From the NCBI RefSeq assembly GCF_015690345.1, contig NZ_JADPUN010000145.1:1-64000 (forward strand): a stretch of 64,000 nucleotides of DNA. The letters are read 5' to 3'. The position numbers and the translations under genes are program-made. This DNA comes from Plantactinospora alkalitolerans. Its GTDB lineage: Bacteria; Actinomycetota; Actinomycetes; Mycobacteriales; Micromonosporaceae. Numbering within the stretch: the first letter of the stretch is position 1; each line of letters begins with the position of its first letter. The notes under the pieces were generated by a model. It saw only the letters and a program-made list of their open reading frames with translations, had not been told where the DNA came from and did not search any database. This document shows positions 8,361 to 18,012 of this stretch, one piece after another.

Positions 8361-9011
8361 TCAGACGGTCAGCGCGACCTTGAGCCAGCCGGGGTCGCGG
8401 TCCTGGAACTGGCGGTAGGCGCCGAGTACGTCGGTGAGCGGTTCGTGCCGGGTGAGTAGTTGCGCCGGGTCGACGGTGTCGTTGCTGACCAGCCGGAGCA
8501 GTTCCGGGATGTAGCGGCGGTGGTGGCAGTTGCCGCTCTTGACGGTCAGGTTCTTCATCATCGCCTCGCCGAACGGAAACGACGTGACGGTCTGCGGGTA
8601 TACGCCGACCACGCCGAGGGTGCCGGCCTTGGCTACCGCCTGCACGGCCCAGCGGGCGGCCTTCGTGGGCGCGGCCACCATGTGCTCGGCCGCGGACCGG
8701 CCGCCCCGGTTGTTGCGTCGCGCCACCACGTTGGCCTGCACCTGGGCACGTAACTGCTCGATCTCGGAAGGGAGGGGTTCGTCGATACGGCGGTCACCCC
8801 ATGCCTGCACCACCCGGTTCCAGTACGTGCCGTACGCCCGACGGGTGCCGGGCGACACCGCGGCGGCGACGACCGGCACGTACTCGGCGAAAGTCGGGGC
8901 CGGCGGACGGGCCGGCCGTACCTCCAGCAGATCGGCGGGGGAGATGCCCATCCGCTCAAGCAACAGCCGAGCGGCCTCCAACTCGGGCCGGCCGGCGACG
9001 CTCTGACTCAC
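8361..9011 (-). pseudogene. Chimera: integrase N-terminus fused to alcohol dehydrogenase C-terminus
   Basis: The single open frame of 216 residues joins two unrelated families. Residues 1 to about 118 match the N-terminal SAM-like DNA-binding part of tyrosine recombinases (EYVPVVAAAVSPGTRRAYGTYWNRVV, RSAAEHMVAA). From about residue 121 on it reads as the C-terminal end of a zinc-dependent alcohol dehydrogenase (AVAKAGTLGVVGVYP, MMKNLTVKSGNCHHRRYIPE, GWLKVALTV). The integrase catalytic domain and the dehydrogenase zinc and most NAD regions are missing. The junction lies near position 8650. Its start overlaps the AbrB-like gene by 4 nt, the normal pairing for this integrase type. Neither function can be intact. 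Confidence 0.8.
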
Positions 9012-9482
9012 GCCCCCTCACCCCCGGCCACGGCTTCGTGCACGCCGGCCAGCAGCCGGTCGAGCGTCGCAAGGGGATACGCCACCAGCACACCGGTGGC
9101 GCGGTCGACGGCAAGCAGAACACGATCCCCGGCCGCGAGCCGGCACCACCGACGCACCGCCAACGGCAGAAGCAGGTAACCGCGGGTCGTCGATGCGGTG
9201 CACGCCATCGGGGGCCGCACGGACCACGATGATCCCAGCCCGCTCGCGTACGTCCAGGCGGGTTCCCGGCGCCCAACCAAACGCCCGGACGATACTGCGA
9301 TCAGCGACCCGGCCGCTCTTGTCCACCGCGCTCAACGCGTAGACGGTGTCGCTCACTCGGGCGAGATGGGAATCCGAGGCTGGCACGGGAAGCGGCCGTC
9401 GCGCCCGACCCAGCGGCCCTGGATCGGCAGCGGCGCCTCGGGGAATCGCCCTGGGAACTACCGGCGGCACGGAGGCGGTCAT
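9008..9482 (-). pseudogene. Frameshifted AbrB/SpoVT-like DNA-binding protein
   Basis: Two overlapping frames together form one AbrB-like protein. The first gives VYALSAVDKSGRVADRSIVRAFGWAPGTRLDV up to VHRIDDPR. The second continues GYLLLPLAVRRWCRLAAGDRVLLAVDR and ends GVHEAVAGGEGA. The switch near position 9187-9190 is best explained by loss of one base in a G/C run. Such proteins normally sit just upstream of, and overlap, a tyrosine integrase, as here. They probably regulate the element. A sequencing error could mimic the frameshift. Confidence 0.65.
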
Positions 9483-9539
9483 CGAGACCACCCCCGCCCC
9501 TGCAGGGGGATTACCCATAGTGACGAAAGGCAGTAAATG

Positions 9540-9565
9540 AGGTGTTCAAGGGGACTTGAACACCT
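9540..9565. repeat. Perfect 11-bp inverted repeat upstream of the AbrB-like gene
   Basis: The arms AGGTGTTCAAG and CTTGAACACCT flank a GGGA loop, 58 bp upstream of the AbrB-like gene. It could be an operator, an excisionase or integrase arm site, or a small hairpin. It shares GTTCAAGTCCCC (12 nt, reverse strand) with the T-arm of the tRNA-Leu at 27.8 kb, which may be chance. Confidence 0.5.
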
Positions 9566-9985
9566 GTACGGATACTGCGCACTGATGCGGAAAATCTGTG
9601 TCCGAGGATCGACACAGACCGATGCCCAACACGGGCCGTACCTTTTTGGCGCCATCTCGCTCGGCTGATAGCCACTCTACCTGGAGCGGATGGGGCCCCG
9701 GCTGGCAACCGGGGCCCTCGCTCTGGTGCCGAAGCCCCTTCCTGGCACGCCTGTCGGTTGGCAGCCCTTCTGGCTTCAGTTACGTCGTTGGAGCCCTTGT
9801 CAACGTCGCCCTCAATCCTGTCTTCCCCAGTGCCCACCGAGCGATGATCCGGCCGTCGTCACCCCCGGTCGACGCCTCGATACGGCGACGGCGGCGTAAT
9901 CAACGAGTACGAGGCAGCAGCGTGACCTCATCAACGAACACCGAGGTCAAAGCCCCCGCATCAAGTATTGGCACGGTACAGGGGG
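9566..9985. other. Intergenic stretch, no gene seen
   Basis: No frame with consistent G/C third positions, no ribosome site and no recognisable protein fragment was found on either strand. The region separates the AbrB-like gene from a recombinase remnant and looks like decayed island DNA. Confidence 0.4.
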
Positions 9986-10093
9986 GATCCCACGGTGGTT
10001 GCTGGCTGGAATGCGGAAGCGCGAGCACACCAACCAGCGCCACAACACACCCACACCAATTGATGAGGTCGGCTCCCTGACCGAGGATCATGG
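9986..10093 (+). pseudogene. Serine recombinase C-terminal remnant
   Basis: Translated, this stretch gives DPTVVAGWNAEAREHTNQRH, then NTPTPIDEVGSLTEDHG. It aligns with DPAVVAGWIAETQAEREHIN and the following residues in the recombinase at 27.6 kb of this window, apart from one roughly 12-nt deletion. No start or catalytic domain is present. It is a decayed fragment of the same recombinase family, in the same orientation as the right-hand copy. Confidence 0.7.
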
Positions 10094-10420
10094 CCTGGTA
10101 CGTCTACGGGCAACCACCGCCGCCCCTCGGCCAGCACTTTGGCTACTGGGCAGACCCACGCGTCCGGCAGGTGGTCGACCGGTACGCCGGCCAACCCCCG
10201 CCCGTCTAGCGACATCAGCGCCGAGAGGATTGGCCGTACCCGGTTCAAATAGGGCACGCCGAAGGTTGGGCTCCGGCCGTTCGGCTAGATCCGCGAAGAT
10301 CCGAGCGGGACCACCCGTCAGGACACCATCTGGGGCATTTCCACATATCAGCCCACTTGCGTGGCCTTCATCATTAGGCTGGCTTCACGGTGTGCGGGCC
10401 GGGAACTGCGGGGGTGTTCC
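10094..10420. other. Upstream region of the large-protein locus
   Basis: About 330 bp between the recombinase remnant and the first large gene. A 39-codon frame beginning at 10090 (MAWYVYGQPPPPLGQHF) has good codon bias but no ribosome site and no recognised family. The promoter of the locus must lie here, but I cannot place it with confidence. Confidence 0.35.
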
Positions 10421-13138
10421 ATGATCATGGACGGTGTCGTCGTGAGGCTCCTACGCCCGGACGACATGCTGGTCCTCAACCTTGAATTCGACAATATCCT
10501 GAAATCCGTTGACGCCATGGACGTGCCGGTACTAATCGCGGCCGACTCCAGAAGCCCGGCGTTCATCCATTTCGTCTTCCAACCACAGTCATGTCTGGAA
10601 CAGGTCGAAGTGGAGGGGGACTCACCGCTCGGATCGAGCTATGCGGGCATCCGGTTCGGCGGTTCCGTGGGACTGCTATACGAGTTTCAGCGCGGTCAGG
10701 CCGTCCCGTACACGCTCGCGGGCCTACTGGGCTGCCTCACCCGGGCGACCCTGCCGTCCAGCAGCGGGCTGGAATGCGTCTGGGACCTCCGCCTGTGCCC
10801 GGTGGCGCCGGACATCCACTGGGAACATACGGCCGCATTGGAGACGAGCTCCGTCGGTGTGACGCCGCTGTGGCAGACCCGGCTCACAGGGGACGCTGGG
10901 CCGGCGGGTGTCGTCTCGGGTAGTCGACTGCCGATGCGCGCCCAGACGGACGCCCGGCCACTGCGGTTCCGCGCCAGCTCCCTGTCTCCGGATCGGCGGC
11001 GGGATATCGAGGCCGCGACCGCCGAACGCCCACTGCTGGCGCGGGAAGTCACGCTCAGCGCCTTGGGCGCGACCGTCGACCTGTGCGGCGACTGGAACGA
11101 CCTGACGCATGTGACGCTCAAGGCGTACCGGCACCGGGCGGTGATCGGTCGCGACCAGTCGGTCGCCACGGTGGCCCGCGGCTACCTGTTTCCATTCGGC
11201 TTTTCCGTGCAGCTCGATACTCGTACCGAACGCGTGTCGACGCCCTATGGGGCACAACTGCGCCAGGAGAGCTTGTTCACCGTGCTGGAGACGGAGGTGG
11301 ACCTCACCCGGGCGGTCGGAGTGCCGTGGTCGGGCAGGGCATTTCCCTTCCGTCGGCTCGTGCTCCATGCTCCCTTGACCCAGCGGGTGGTGGTGACAGA
11401 GGATCTCGCCGCCGGCATCCCGTGGATCGACAGCACGGCCGGCGTCCGTGTGCTCTTCACCATCTGCGCCGAGGACCATGCCGGCGGGTCGGTCATGTTC
11501 AGCGCGCCGGGGGCGTTCGTGTCCCTTGCGTATGCCTACGGCGACCTGGGGGCGGCGGTCGGCGGGTACGACGCGGCGTGCGGGGAGGCGGCTGTACCGG
11601 CCACTGGCCGGATCGCATTGGTCGCCGACGCGCCGGAGAGCAGCGTGTTCGACGTTGTGGCCCTGTGCGTGGGTGCGCTGCGGGTCGAGGCGCCTCATGA
11701 CACCCTGCGCGACGCCGGGCAGCTCGCCGCGGTTCCGTCTCTGGGCCGGGTCAGCGCGCGGGTTCCCGCGATCGAGGCGTTCCAGGGACTGACCCCGTCC
11801 GACGCGGCTGCGCCCGAGCCGGCCCTGTTGGAGCTGGACGGGACGTACCTGATGAACGGGGTCGAGCAGACCGATGTTTACGCGCGGCTGATCAAGCAGG
11901 TGGCGTTCACACCGCCGGTGAGTGGCGTCGGCGGGGTGGCCTCGCTTCCAATGCCCGTCGCCGGTCTGGCCCGATCGGTGGGCGTGGTAGGCGGGGACCT
12001 CGACGCCTTCCGTTCGGCCGGGTTCGACCCGGCTGCGTTTTTTCGACCTGCGGCGCATCTCGGTGCCCTACCGCTGCCCCAGCTCTTTGGGTTCCTGTCG
12101 CTGACCGAGCTGTTGTCGACGAGCATTGGCGCGGCGCCCCGCCTGACGACCGGGAAGCTGCCAGACGGCGGGATGATCGCCACGATGACCTGGCACACGC
12201 CACTGCGGGCTGGCGTGCATCATCAGTTCCTGCGCGTGCTGCCAGAGACGATGCTCGATTTGAGCTGCACGACTGCCATCGACGGCCGTAGCGTGCGCTC
12301 TGAGACCTGCGGCGAACTGCGCTCGTTCGCGCTGGAGTTCGCCGGCGGAGCCCTTGTCGTTGACATCGCCAGGTTCGCCTTCACCGCGCACGGTGCGGGC
12401 CCTCCGTTGCTGGACGTCGCCGTCACGAACGTCGGCTTCGGAGGAGGCCTGGCCTTCCTGGACGCGTTGCGCCGGCTGCTCCCCACCCCACCGAGCGGCC
12501 CCCGGGTCGTGGTGACGGCGACGGGGATCGAGGTCAGCCACACGCTCGCGGTGCCCAGCGTACCGATGGGAATGTTCCTGCTGCAGAACCTCGCGGTATC
12601 GGCCTCGGTCCTGCTGCCCCTAGACGGCCGGCCGGTGCGGACCCGGTTCGCGATCTCGTCCCGGGCGAACCCGTTCCTGGTCACGGTGTCGGCGTTCGGT
12701 GGCGGTGGCTTCGTAACGCTGTGCGGCGACCCGGCGGGGGTGGAGGTCGAGGCCCAGCTCGAGTTTGGTGCGGCAGCATCGCTCGACCTGGGTGTCGCCA
12801 GCGCCTCGGTCTCAATCACTGCCGGGATCTACATGCGCTGGGACGGCCAGCAGGTGGTACTCGCCGGGTTCTTCCGTGCGGTGGGTGAGCTCGACGTCCT
12901 CGGGTTGGTCCACGTCTCGGTGGAGATCTACCTGCAGCTCTGCATCGAGGGCAGCGACGTGGTCGGCGCAGCCCGGATCACCGTGCGGGCCCGGGTGTTG
13001 TTCTTCTCAGAGTCGTTCACCTTCTCCGTGGAGCGCAGGTTCAGCGGCGGCGCCGACCCGACGTTCGACGTGATGTTCCCGTCACAAGATCCATGGCGGC
13101 TCCGTTGTGCCGCCTACGCCCCCCTGGTCCGTTCGTGA
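10421..13138 (+). CDS. Large beta-rich protein of unknown function (about 905 aa)
   Basis: I do not recognise a characterised family. The protein lacks a signal peptide and clear membrane helices, and is rich in alternating beta-strand patterns. A central block (about 250-400) has repeated strand-type segments such as ARGYLFPFGFSVQL, LRQESLFTVLETEVDL and FPFRRLVLHAPLTQRVV. The C-terminal third is Gly/Val rich with long hydrophobic strands. I start at ATG 10421 (MIMDGVVVRLL) after GGGGGTG; an ATG two codons later is possible. Its stop overlaps the start of the next giant gene (GTGA), so the two products are made together and probably form a complex. Codon use is typical of the host. Confidence 0.8.
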   Translation: MIMDGVVVRLLRPDDMLVLNLEFDNILKSVDAMDVPVLIAADSRSPAFIHFVFQPQSCLEQVEVEGDSPLGSSYAGIRFGGSVGLLYEFQRGQAVPYTLAGLLGCLTRATLPSSSGLECVWDLRLCPVAPDIHWEHTAALETSSVGVTPLWQTRLTGDAGPAGVVSGSRLPMRAQTDARPLRFRASSLSPDRRRDIEAATAERPLLAREVTLSALGATVDLCGDWNDLTHVTLKAYRHRAVIGRDQSVATVARGYLFPFGFSVQLDTRTERVSTPYGAQLRQESLFTVLETEVDLTRAVGVPWSGRAFPFRRLVLHAPLTQRVVVTEDLAAGIPWIDSTAGVRVLFTICAEDHAGGSVMFSAPGAFVSLAYAYGDLGAAVGGYDAACGEAAVPATGRIALVADAPESSVFDVVALCVGALRVEAPHDTLRDAGQLAAVPSLGRVSARVPAIEAFQGLTPSDAAAPEPALLELDGTYLMNGVEQTDVYARLIKQVAFTPPVSGVGGVASLPMPVAGLARSVGVVGGDLDAFRSAGFDPAAFFRPAAHLGALPLPQLFGFLSLTELLSTSIGAAPRLTTGKLPDGGMIATMTWHTPLRAGVHHQFLRVLPETMLDLSCTTAIDGRSVRSETCGELRSFALEFAGGALVVDIARFAFTAHGAGPPLLDVAVTNVGFGGGLAFLDALRRLLPTPPSGPRVVVTATGIEVSHTLAVPSVPMGMFLLQNLAVSASVLLPLDGRPVRTRFAISSRANPFLVTVSAFGGGGFVTLCGDPAGVEVEAQLEFGAAASLDLGVASASVSITAGIYMRWDGQQVVLAGFFRAVGELDVLGLVHVSVEIYLQLCIEGSDVVGAARITVRARVLFFSESFTFSVERRFSGGADPTFDVMFPSQDPWRLRCAAYAPLVRS

Positions 13139-16100
13139 CCATCCAGCGCGTGGTATGGACGCTGCTGCCCGATCCGGCGGCGGCTCCGACAGCGGACGGC
13201 GGTGCGCCGTTGACCTTGCTGGCCAGTCCGCGGCTTGGTGACGACCACGCCGGGTCCGAACGGCGACTCGGCGACTATCCCGACGTGGCACGGTTGCCCG
13301 AGGTGCTGCGCGGCATCACCGTGACGCTGGCCGGTTCGGCCGGAGTGGTGACGCTGCCGGCAACGTTCGTCGATGCTGCACCCGATGCCACGGCATGGGC
13401 TGCCCTGTTCCCGCACGAGCTGCCGGTGGTGCCGTTCCGGATTCCCGCGGTCCTGGCGGGTCGGGCGGTCGGAGATGCCCGGGAGGGTCCGCCGGACATC
13501 CAGTCCTATCCGGCGCGACTGGTCCACGACACGCTGATCAGTCGGTACGGTTCGTTGTTACGGGGCGAGGGGCCGGCGGCTGGACGATCCGGCCCGGGTG
13601 GAACCCGCATCGCCGGCCTGGACTGGGCGTGGGTCGATGAACTGCTCGGGGCGGTCGGGTACGACGCGCCCGATGGCATTCCAACGACCATACGGCGGGA
13701 CCAGCGTGAAATCGGGTCAGCCGACGCCTTCCGCCGGCTGACCGAGTTCCACGGCAACGGTTCGCTGGCGGCGGCCCGGCGCGTTCCCGGCACCGGCGGA
13801 CTACGTGCCGAGCACGCGAACCCGGTTCTCGACCGGGAGTTCCACGCCGCGTTCGCAGCCCTGTCCGATCATCCGGAACTACTGGCTCGGGTGGGGCTAC
13901 TGCGCCGGCTGCGGGTGACGTTGCCCGCCGGCCTGGCCGGCGCGGTGCGGATCCGGGCGGTACCCGAGCATGACTCCGGCATCTCCGACTACCGACCGTG
14001 GACCCGGTGTGTCATTGAGGACGGTCACCTCCGTGCGGCGATGGCGGACGGGTCGGCCGATCCCGGCTATCTACCACTGGCTGACGAAGAAAGGTTCTCC
14101 GTGCTGGCCCTGGACACCGACGCCGCCGGGCTGGCACTGCGTTCGTACGCGGCCGGGTTGGCCGGTGCGGTGCGGGACGCCCCGCCACCGACACCCGAAC
14201 TGCCGGTGGCGCGGTCGGACGGTCTCTGGGTCGCGGAAGCGGAGCGCGAGGTTCGGTTCCAGGAGGCACTGCGGCACGCCGCCGAACGGCTCGACGTCGA
14301 TCTGGCCGGCGGTGGCGACGGCGACAAGGTGGTCCTAACCGCCGACGACGTACAGCAGGGATACCGGGTGGACGTCCGCGACGAGGAAACAGGCCGCTGG
14401 TATTCACTGTGTCGCCGCGTCGGCCGCTACCGGGTAGTCGGGGTCTCCGACGAACTGCCCCTCGACGACGAGGGTACGGTCTGCGATGCCCTCGGCGAGG
14501 GCGACGACGGCGTTTCCCGCCTGCACCAGTCGTTGTTTCGGTGGAACGACTGGAGCCTTGTGGTGCCGCCGCCGGGTGGCACGCTCGACCTGGCCGGTCA
14601 CCCCGGCCACCCGCCACCGCCCGCCACCAATCTGCCGTTCTCGTTGACCGTCGATGTCGCACGAGGTAGCTTGCCCGCGCTGCGATACGGCCGGAGCTAC
14701 TCCTTCCGCGCCCGCGTGGTGGATGTCGCCGGGCGCAGCGTCCCGTTTGTGCCCGAGACCACGGCGAGCACCTCGGCCACCCGACCACACTGGTACCGCC
14801 GCCACGAACCGGTCCCCAGCCCCGTCCTGGTGCTTCGCCGCCCGGTCACCGAGGGTGAATCCGTGGCCGTCCTCGTGGTCCGGACCGACAACCGGGATGG
14901 TGCACCCGCACAACCCACACGGACGTGCGAACGACACGTCCTCGCGCCCAAGGCGGCGATCGCCACCCTGGAACGTCACGGCGTGCTGGACGTACCGGGC
15001 GAGCATCGCCCCGATCCCGAGGCATACACCCTTCTGTTCGACCGGGACCGGTGCGTCGTCACGGGCAGCCGGGCCCCCGACGGGCACGACACCCCGTACA
15101 TCGACGCCGACACGACCGCGTTGCCCTGGCTGCCGGACCCGCTGGCCCGGGGGATCGCGCTGCGGGAGCTTCCCGACCTCGCCGACGTCCGGCTGCCCTG
15201 GCCGTCCGGGAGCGCGTGGTACGACCGCACACCCGTCCGGCTCGTGCTGGTACCCGCGCCCATCGACGCTCCACAGGTGAGTGTCGAGACAGAGCCCGGC
15301 ATGGTGCGGATAGCGCTGGCGCCGGGCACGACGCTGCTCACCCGGCTCAGCTCGCACCTGGATCCGGGTGACGAGGAAATCCTCGCGCCGTGGAGATGGT
15401 TCGCCGATAACCCGGAGCACGCCGGTGAGGACCTGAGCGTCGTACGTGATGCCGTGCTTGCCGGCGCGGTCGAGCAGCTCACGCCGGCACTGGACGTACG
15501 GCTGGTGCACGCGGTGCGCTGCCCAGTGGAACCGCCAGCGTTCGGTCGGGTCCGGGTCGAACGACAGCCCGGCGAGACGGCCTTCGATCTGGTGGACGAC
15601 TCCATCACCGTGCACCAGGCAACGACCCGCTCGGTCCATGTGGACGCGGTGTGGACCGAGACGGTGGACAACCCCGACCAAGGGCCACCCGTGCGGGTCG
15701 AACGCCGGCTGCGACTCGAGCCGGCCGCCGCCGACCGTTGCGGCGTCTGGGACGAGGAAACCCGCACCCGCCCTAGCAGACTGCTGCTCCGGGGAAACTC
15801 CGGCGATACCCGTTATCGCGAGGTCACCTTCACCCCGGTCGCCACCTCGCGGTTCGCCGCCTACTTCACCAGACGGCGGAGAATCCGGCTGTCAGGCGAC
15901 GCCGATGTGGACATCACGGCCGACGGTTTCGTCCCCGGCACGGTCACCGTCCGGGTCGTGGGGAAGGACGGCCGGGCCGATGCAAGGGCGGTCAGCGCCG
16001 ACCGCGACGTGCACGTCAACTATGCGGCGGGCCGGGTCCGCCGCCGCACGGACGGCTCGCTGCCCGAAGGCGCCGAGGTAGAGGTCTCCTTCGTCGACCA

Positions 16101-17103
16101 ACCGATCTGGCGGGCCGGCCAGCCGGTGACCCGCTCCGTCCCGGCCACCGTCCGCCCCGCCGCGCCGGTGATCCACTCGATTGTTCCGGCGTACGCGTGG
16201 AGCCGGGAGAACCAAGGTAACGTCGTGGTCAGCCGGTGTGAGGGTGGGTTACTACGGGTGTTCCTCGAGCGGCCCTGGTGTGACTCAGGGGACGGTGAAC
16301 TCCTGGCGGTACTGCTCGCCGCTCATGACATTCCCCTGGCAGAGCCCGTCAGCCCAGGCGACCAATCAGGCCACGGAATGTTGTATAACGCCACGGAGAT
16401 AAATCGCGACCCGACGATCTTAAGTGGGCCTCGTTCAAACCTCACTCCGGCCTCCTTCCCGCGCGCGACCACCGAGATGGTCGTCCGGGTATCCCGGTGG
16501 TCCGCGCGGGCATTCGGCCATCAGGTCGAGTTCGACGCCCGGCGCGGTCTGTGGTTCGCCGACGTGGCGATCGCCCATCCGGGGTACGGCCAGTTCGTGC
16601 GTCTCAGTCTGGCTCGACTGCAGCCGGGAGCCGTGTCGGCGTCTCAGCCCGGTGAGGAGGATCCGCATCTGTCACCGGTCATCGACGCCGGGTTCCACCA
16701 GGTACCGCCCGACCGAACCACGGTGGTGACCATCGAGGGCCGCCGAGCGACCGTGACGGTCACCGGTCCGTCGGCCATCGTCGCGTCGGGCCTGGCCGAC
16801 ATCCCCCATGCGCCGACGAATCCCACGCGGATCACCGCGACCCTTGAGGTCGACGCCCCGGCCAGCGGGGACAGCGCCGTCTGGGAGGGACTCGACACGT
16901 TGGCCGAGGTGATCCTGGCGCGGCAGCCGACCGACTACCAATCATCAAGTTCTTCGGTGACCTGGATCGGCACCGTCGACCTGCCTACCGAACCCGGTGA
17001 CGTGCCGATGCGGCTACTCATCCGGGAGTACCAGGAGCTACCAGACGATCCACCCGACATTGTCCTGAGCCGAGTCCACCACCTCGACGTACTCGACCTC
17101 TGA
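13135..17103 (+). CDS. Giant protein of unknown function (about 1322 aa)
   Basis: The GTG start overlaps the previous stop by 4 nt. The protein begins TIQRVVWTLLPDP and continues with LTLLASPRLGDDHAG. I have an impression of similar large uncharacterised actinobacterial proteins with this opening but cannot name a function. It has no signal peptide or membrane helix. A middle section (about 480-600) has RYGRSYSFRARVVDVAGRSV, an Ig/fibronectin-like strand pattern, then an HWYRRHEPVPSPVLVLRRP block followed by TEGESVAVLV. The C-terminus also looks like a beta sandwich. Its size and coupling to the upstream gene suggest a structural assembly or a toxin-like carrier, but no catalytic motif is visible. 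Confidence 0.8.
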   Translation: MTIQRVVWTLLPDPAAAPTADGGAPLTLLASPRLGDDHAGSERRLGDYPDVARLPEVLRGITVTLAGSAGVVTLPATFVDAAPDATAWAALFPHELPVVPFRIPAVLAGRAVGDAREGPPDIQSYPARLVHDTLISRYGSLLRGEGPAAGRSGPGGTRIAGLDWAWVDELLGAVGYDAPDGIPTTIRRDQREIGSADAFRRLTEFHGNGSLAAARRVPGTGGLRAEHANPVLDREFHAAFAALSDHPELLARVGLLRRLRVTLPAGLAGAVRIRAVPEHDSGISDYRPWTRCVIEDGHLRAAMADGSADPGYLPLADEERFSVLALDTDAAGLALRSYAAGLAGAVRDAPPPTPELPVARSDGLWVAEAEREVRFQEALRHAAERLDVDLAGGGDGDKVVLTADDVQQGYRVDVRDEETGRWYSLCRRVGRYRVVGVSDELPLDDEGTVCDALGEGDDGVSRLHQSLFRWNDWSLVVPPPGGTLDLAGHPGHPPPPATNLPFSLTVDVARGSLPALRYGRSYSFRARVVDVAGRSVPFVPETTASTSATRPHWYRRHEPVPSPVLVLRRPVTEGESVAVLVVRTDNRDGAPAQPTRTCERHVLAPKAAIATLERHGVLDVPGEHRPDPEAYTLLFDRDRCVVTGSRAPDGHDTPYIDADTTALPWLPDPLARGIALRELPDLADVRLPWPSGSAWYDRTPVRLVLVPAPIDAPQVSVETEPGMVRIALAPGTTLLTRLSSHLDPGDEEILAPWRWFADNPEHAGEDLSVVRDAVLAGAVEQLTPALDVRLVHAVRCPVEPPAFGRVRVERQPGETAFDLVDDSITVHQATTRSVHVDAVWTETVDNPDQGPPVRVERRLRLEPAAADRCGVWDEETRTRPSRLLLRGNSGDTRYREVTFTPVATSRFAAYFTRRRRIRLSGDADVDITADGFVPGTVTVRVVGKDGRADARAVSADRDVHVNYAAGRVRRRTDGSLPEGAEVEVSFVDQPIWRAGQPVTRSVPATVRPAAPVIHSIVPAYAWSRENQGNVVVSRCEGGLLRVFLERPWCDSGDGELLAVLLAAHDIPLAEPVSPGDQSGHGMLYNATEINRDPTILSGPRSNLTPASFPRATTEMVVRVSRWSARAFGHQVEFDARRGLWFADVAIAHPGYGQFVRLSLARLQPGAVSASQPGEEDPHLSPVIDAGFHQVPPDRTTVVTIEGRRATVTVTGPSAIVASGLADIPHAPTNPTRITATLEVDAPASGDSAVWEGLDTLAEVILARQPTDYQSSSSSVTWIGTVDLPTEPGDVPMRLLIREYQELPDDPPDIVLSRVHHLDVLDL

Positions 17104-17118
17104 AGGAGGTGCTGCCCC

Positions 17119-18012
17119 ATGGTGTTTCGTGTCTTCCCGACCACGCCCCACCCGCCGTTGCCCCTCGGCGCTCACTGCAAGAGCGGCGCCTTCGACCTTC
17201 CCGAGCTTGCCGGCGGGAACCCGCCGACAATGTACATCCGGGTCAAGAGGCTACGCGAAGGGCCGACGTCCGGACCACCCACGTTCCTGCTCCAGGCCGG
17301 TGCGGGACCGACGGTCGAGGTGACACGGCATCCAAACGTCAGCCACATCCGAGCCGATACCTCCCCGGACAGTCCCGATGTCGCCACCGCCCGCTTCGCA
17401 CAGGAGCCGAACGACGTCTACCTGCTCAAGGTTTTCGTCGAGGTGCCGGGGCAGTCCTGGCGGCTGCGCGTGGTCAACAACGACGCAGAGGACCGGGAGT
17501 TCATCTGGGTGGTGGCCGACCAGGAGCCGGAGTCCCGACAGCCGTGGCTGGACACTCCCCACTCTGTGCGGTTGTCGGCGACCTGCGGCACGACCGTCCG
17601 GACAATCGTGACGGTGCGTAACCGGGGCACGGGGCCGCTTGCTCTGACAGTGGGTGGAACCGGGACCGAATCGCACTTCACGGCTACCCCGCTGGTCCCG
17701 ACGGTAGTGCCGGGCGACGACGGTGAGGTGATGATCCAGTTTGTCGCGCCAAACACCCCCGGTGAGATCCAGGACGAGTATGTAGTGGTGAGCAGCGACG
17801 CTGGGGCGACCGATGCGGCCGGGCACAACAATCATGTCGCCCTGTGTGCGACGATCGTCCGGCCCGACTCGGACCACGACAAGCCCCCCGACGACGAGGA
17901 ACTGTCAACCCTCCCGTGCGACGTACCGGGATGCGGGTGTCAGAACTTCGAGAGTGCGTCAGCGAGGTGTAGAAACTGCGGGCACGACATCACCTCGCAC
18001 GGCGCGATCTGA
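17119..18012 (+). CDS. Ig/ASH-like domain protein with C-terminal Cys-rich knuckle
   Basis: This 297-residue protein starts 15 nt after the giant gene behind an excellent AAGGAGGTG site. Residues of about 130-245 resemble an ASPM/SPD-2/hydin (CARDB-like) beta sandwich: SVRLSATCGTTVRTIVTVRNRG, then EVMIQFVAPNTPGEIQDEYVV. The last 35 residues have CDVPGCGCQNF followed by CRNCGHDITSH, a Cys/His arrangement that could bind zinc. There is no signal peptide. It is the third gene of the large-protein operon and may be an adaptor that tethers the giant proteins. The function is unknown. Confidence 0.78.
   Translation: MVFRVFPTTPHPPLPLGAHCKSGAFDLPELAGGNPPTMYIRVKRLREGPTSGPPTFLLQAGAGPTVEVTRHPNVSHIRADTSPDSPDVATARFAQEPNDVYLLKVFVEVPGQSWRLRVVNNDAEDREFIWVVADQEPESRQPWLDTPHSVRLSATCGTTVRTIVTVRNRGTGPLALTVGGTGTESHFTATPLVPTVVPGDDGEVMIQFVAPNTPGEIQDEYVVVSSDAGATDAAGHNNHVALCATIVRPDSDHDKPPDDEELSTLPCDVPGCGCQNFESASARCRNCGHDITSHGAI

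Noticed and set aside
10090-10209. 39-codon frame MAWYVYGQPPPPLGQHF
   Set aside because: Good codon bias but no ribosome site, overlaps the recombinase remnant and matches no family. Kept only as a note.
10724-12058. Long minus-strand frame inside the 905-residue protein gene
   Set aside because: Shadow frame caused by GC-rich codons. No ribosome site, and its composition is Arg/His/Gly-rich.
14404-15681. Long minus-strand frame inside the giant gene
   Set aside because: Antisense shadow with no motif; the plus-strand frame has the consistent codon bias.
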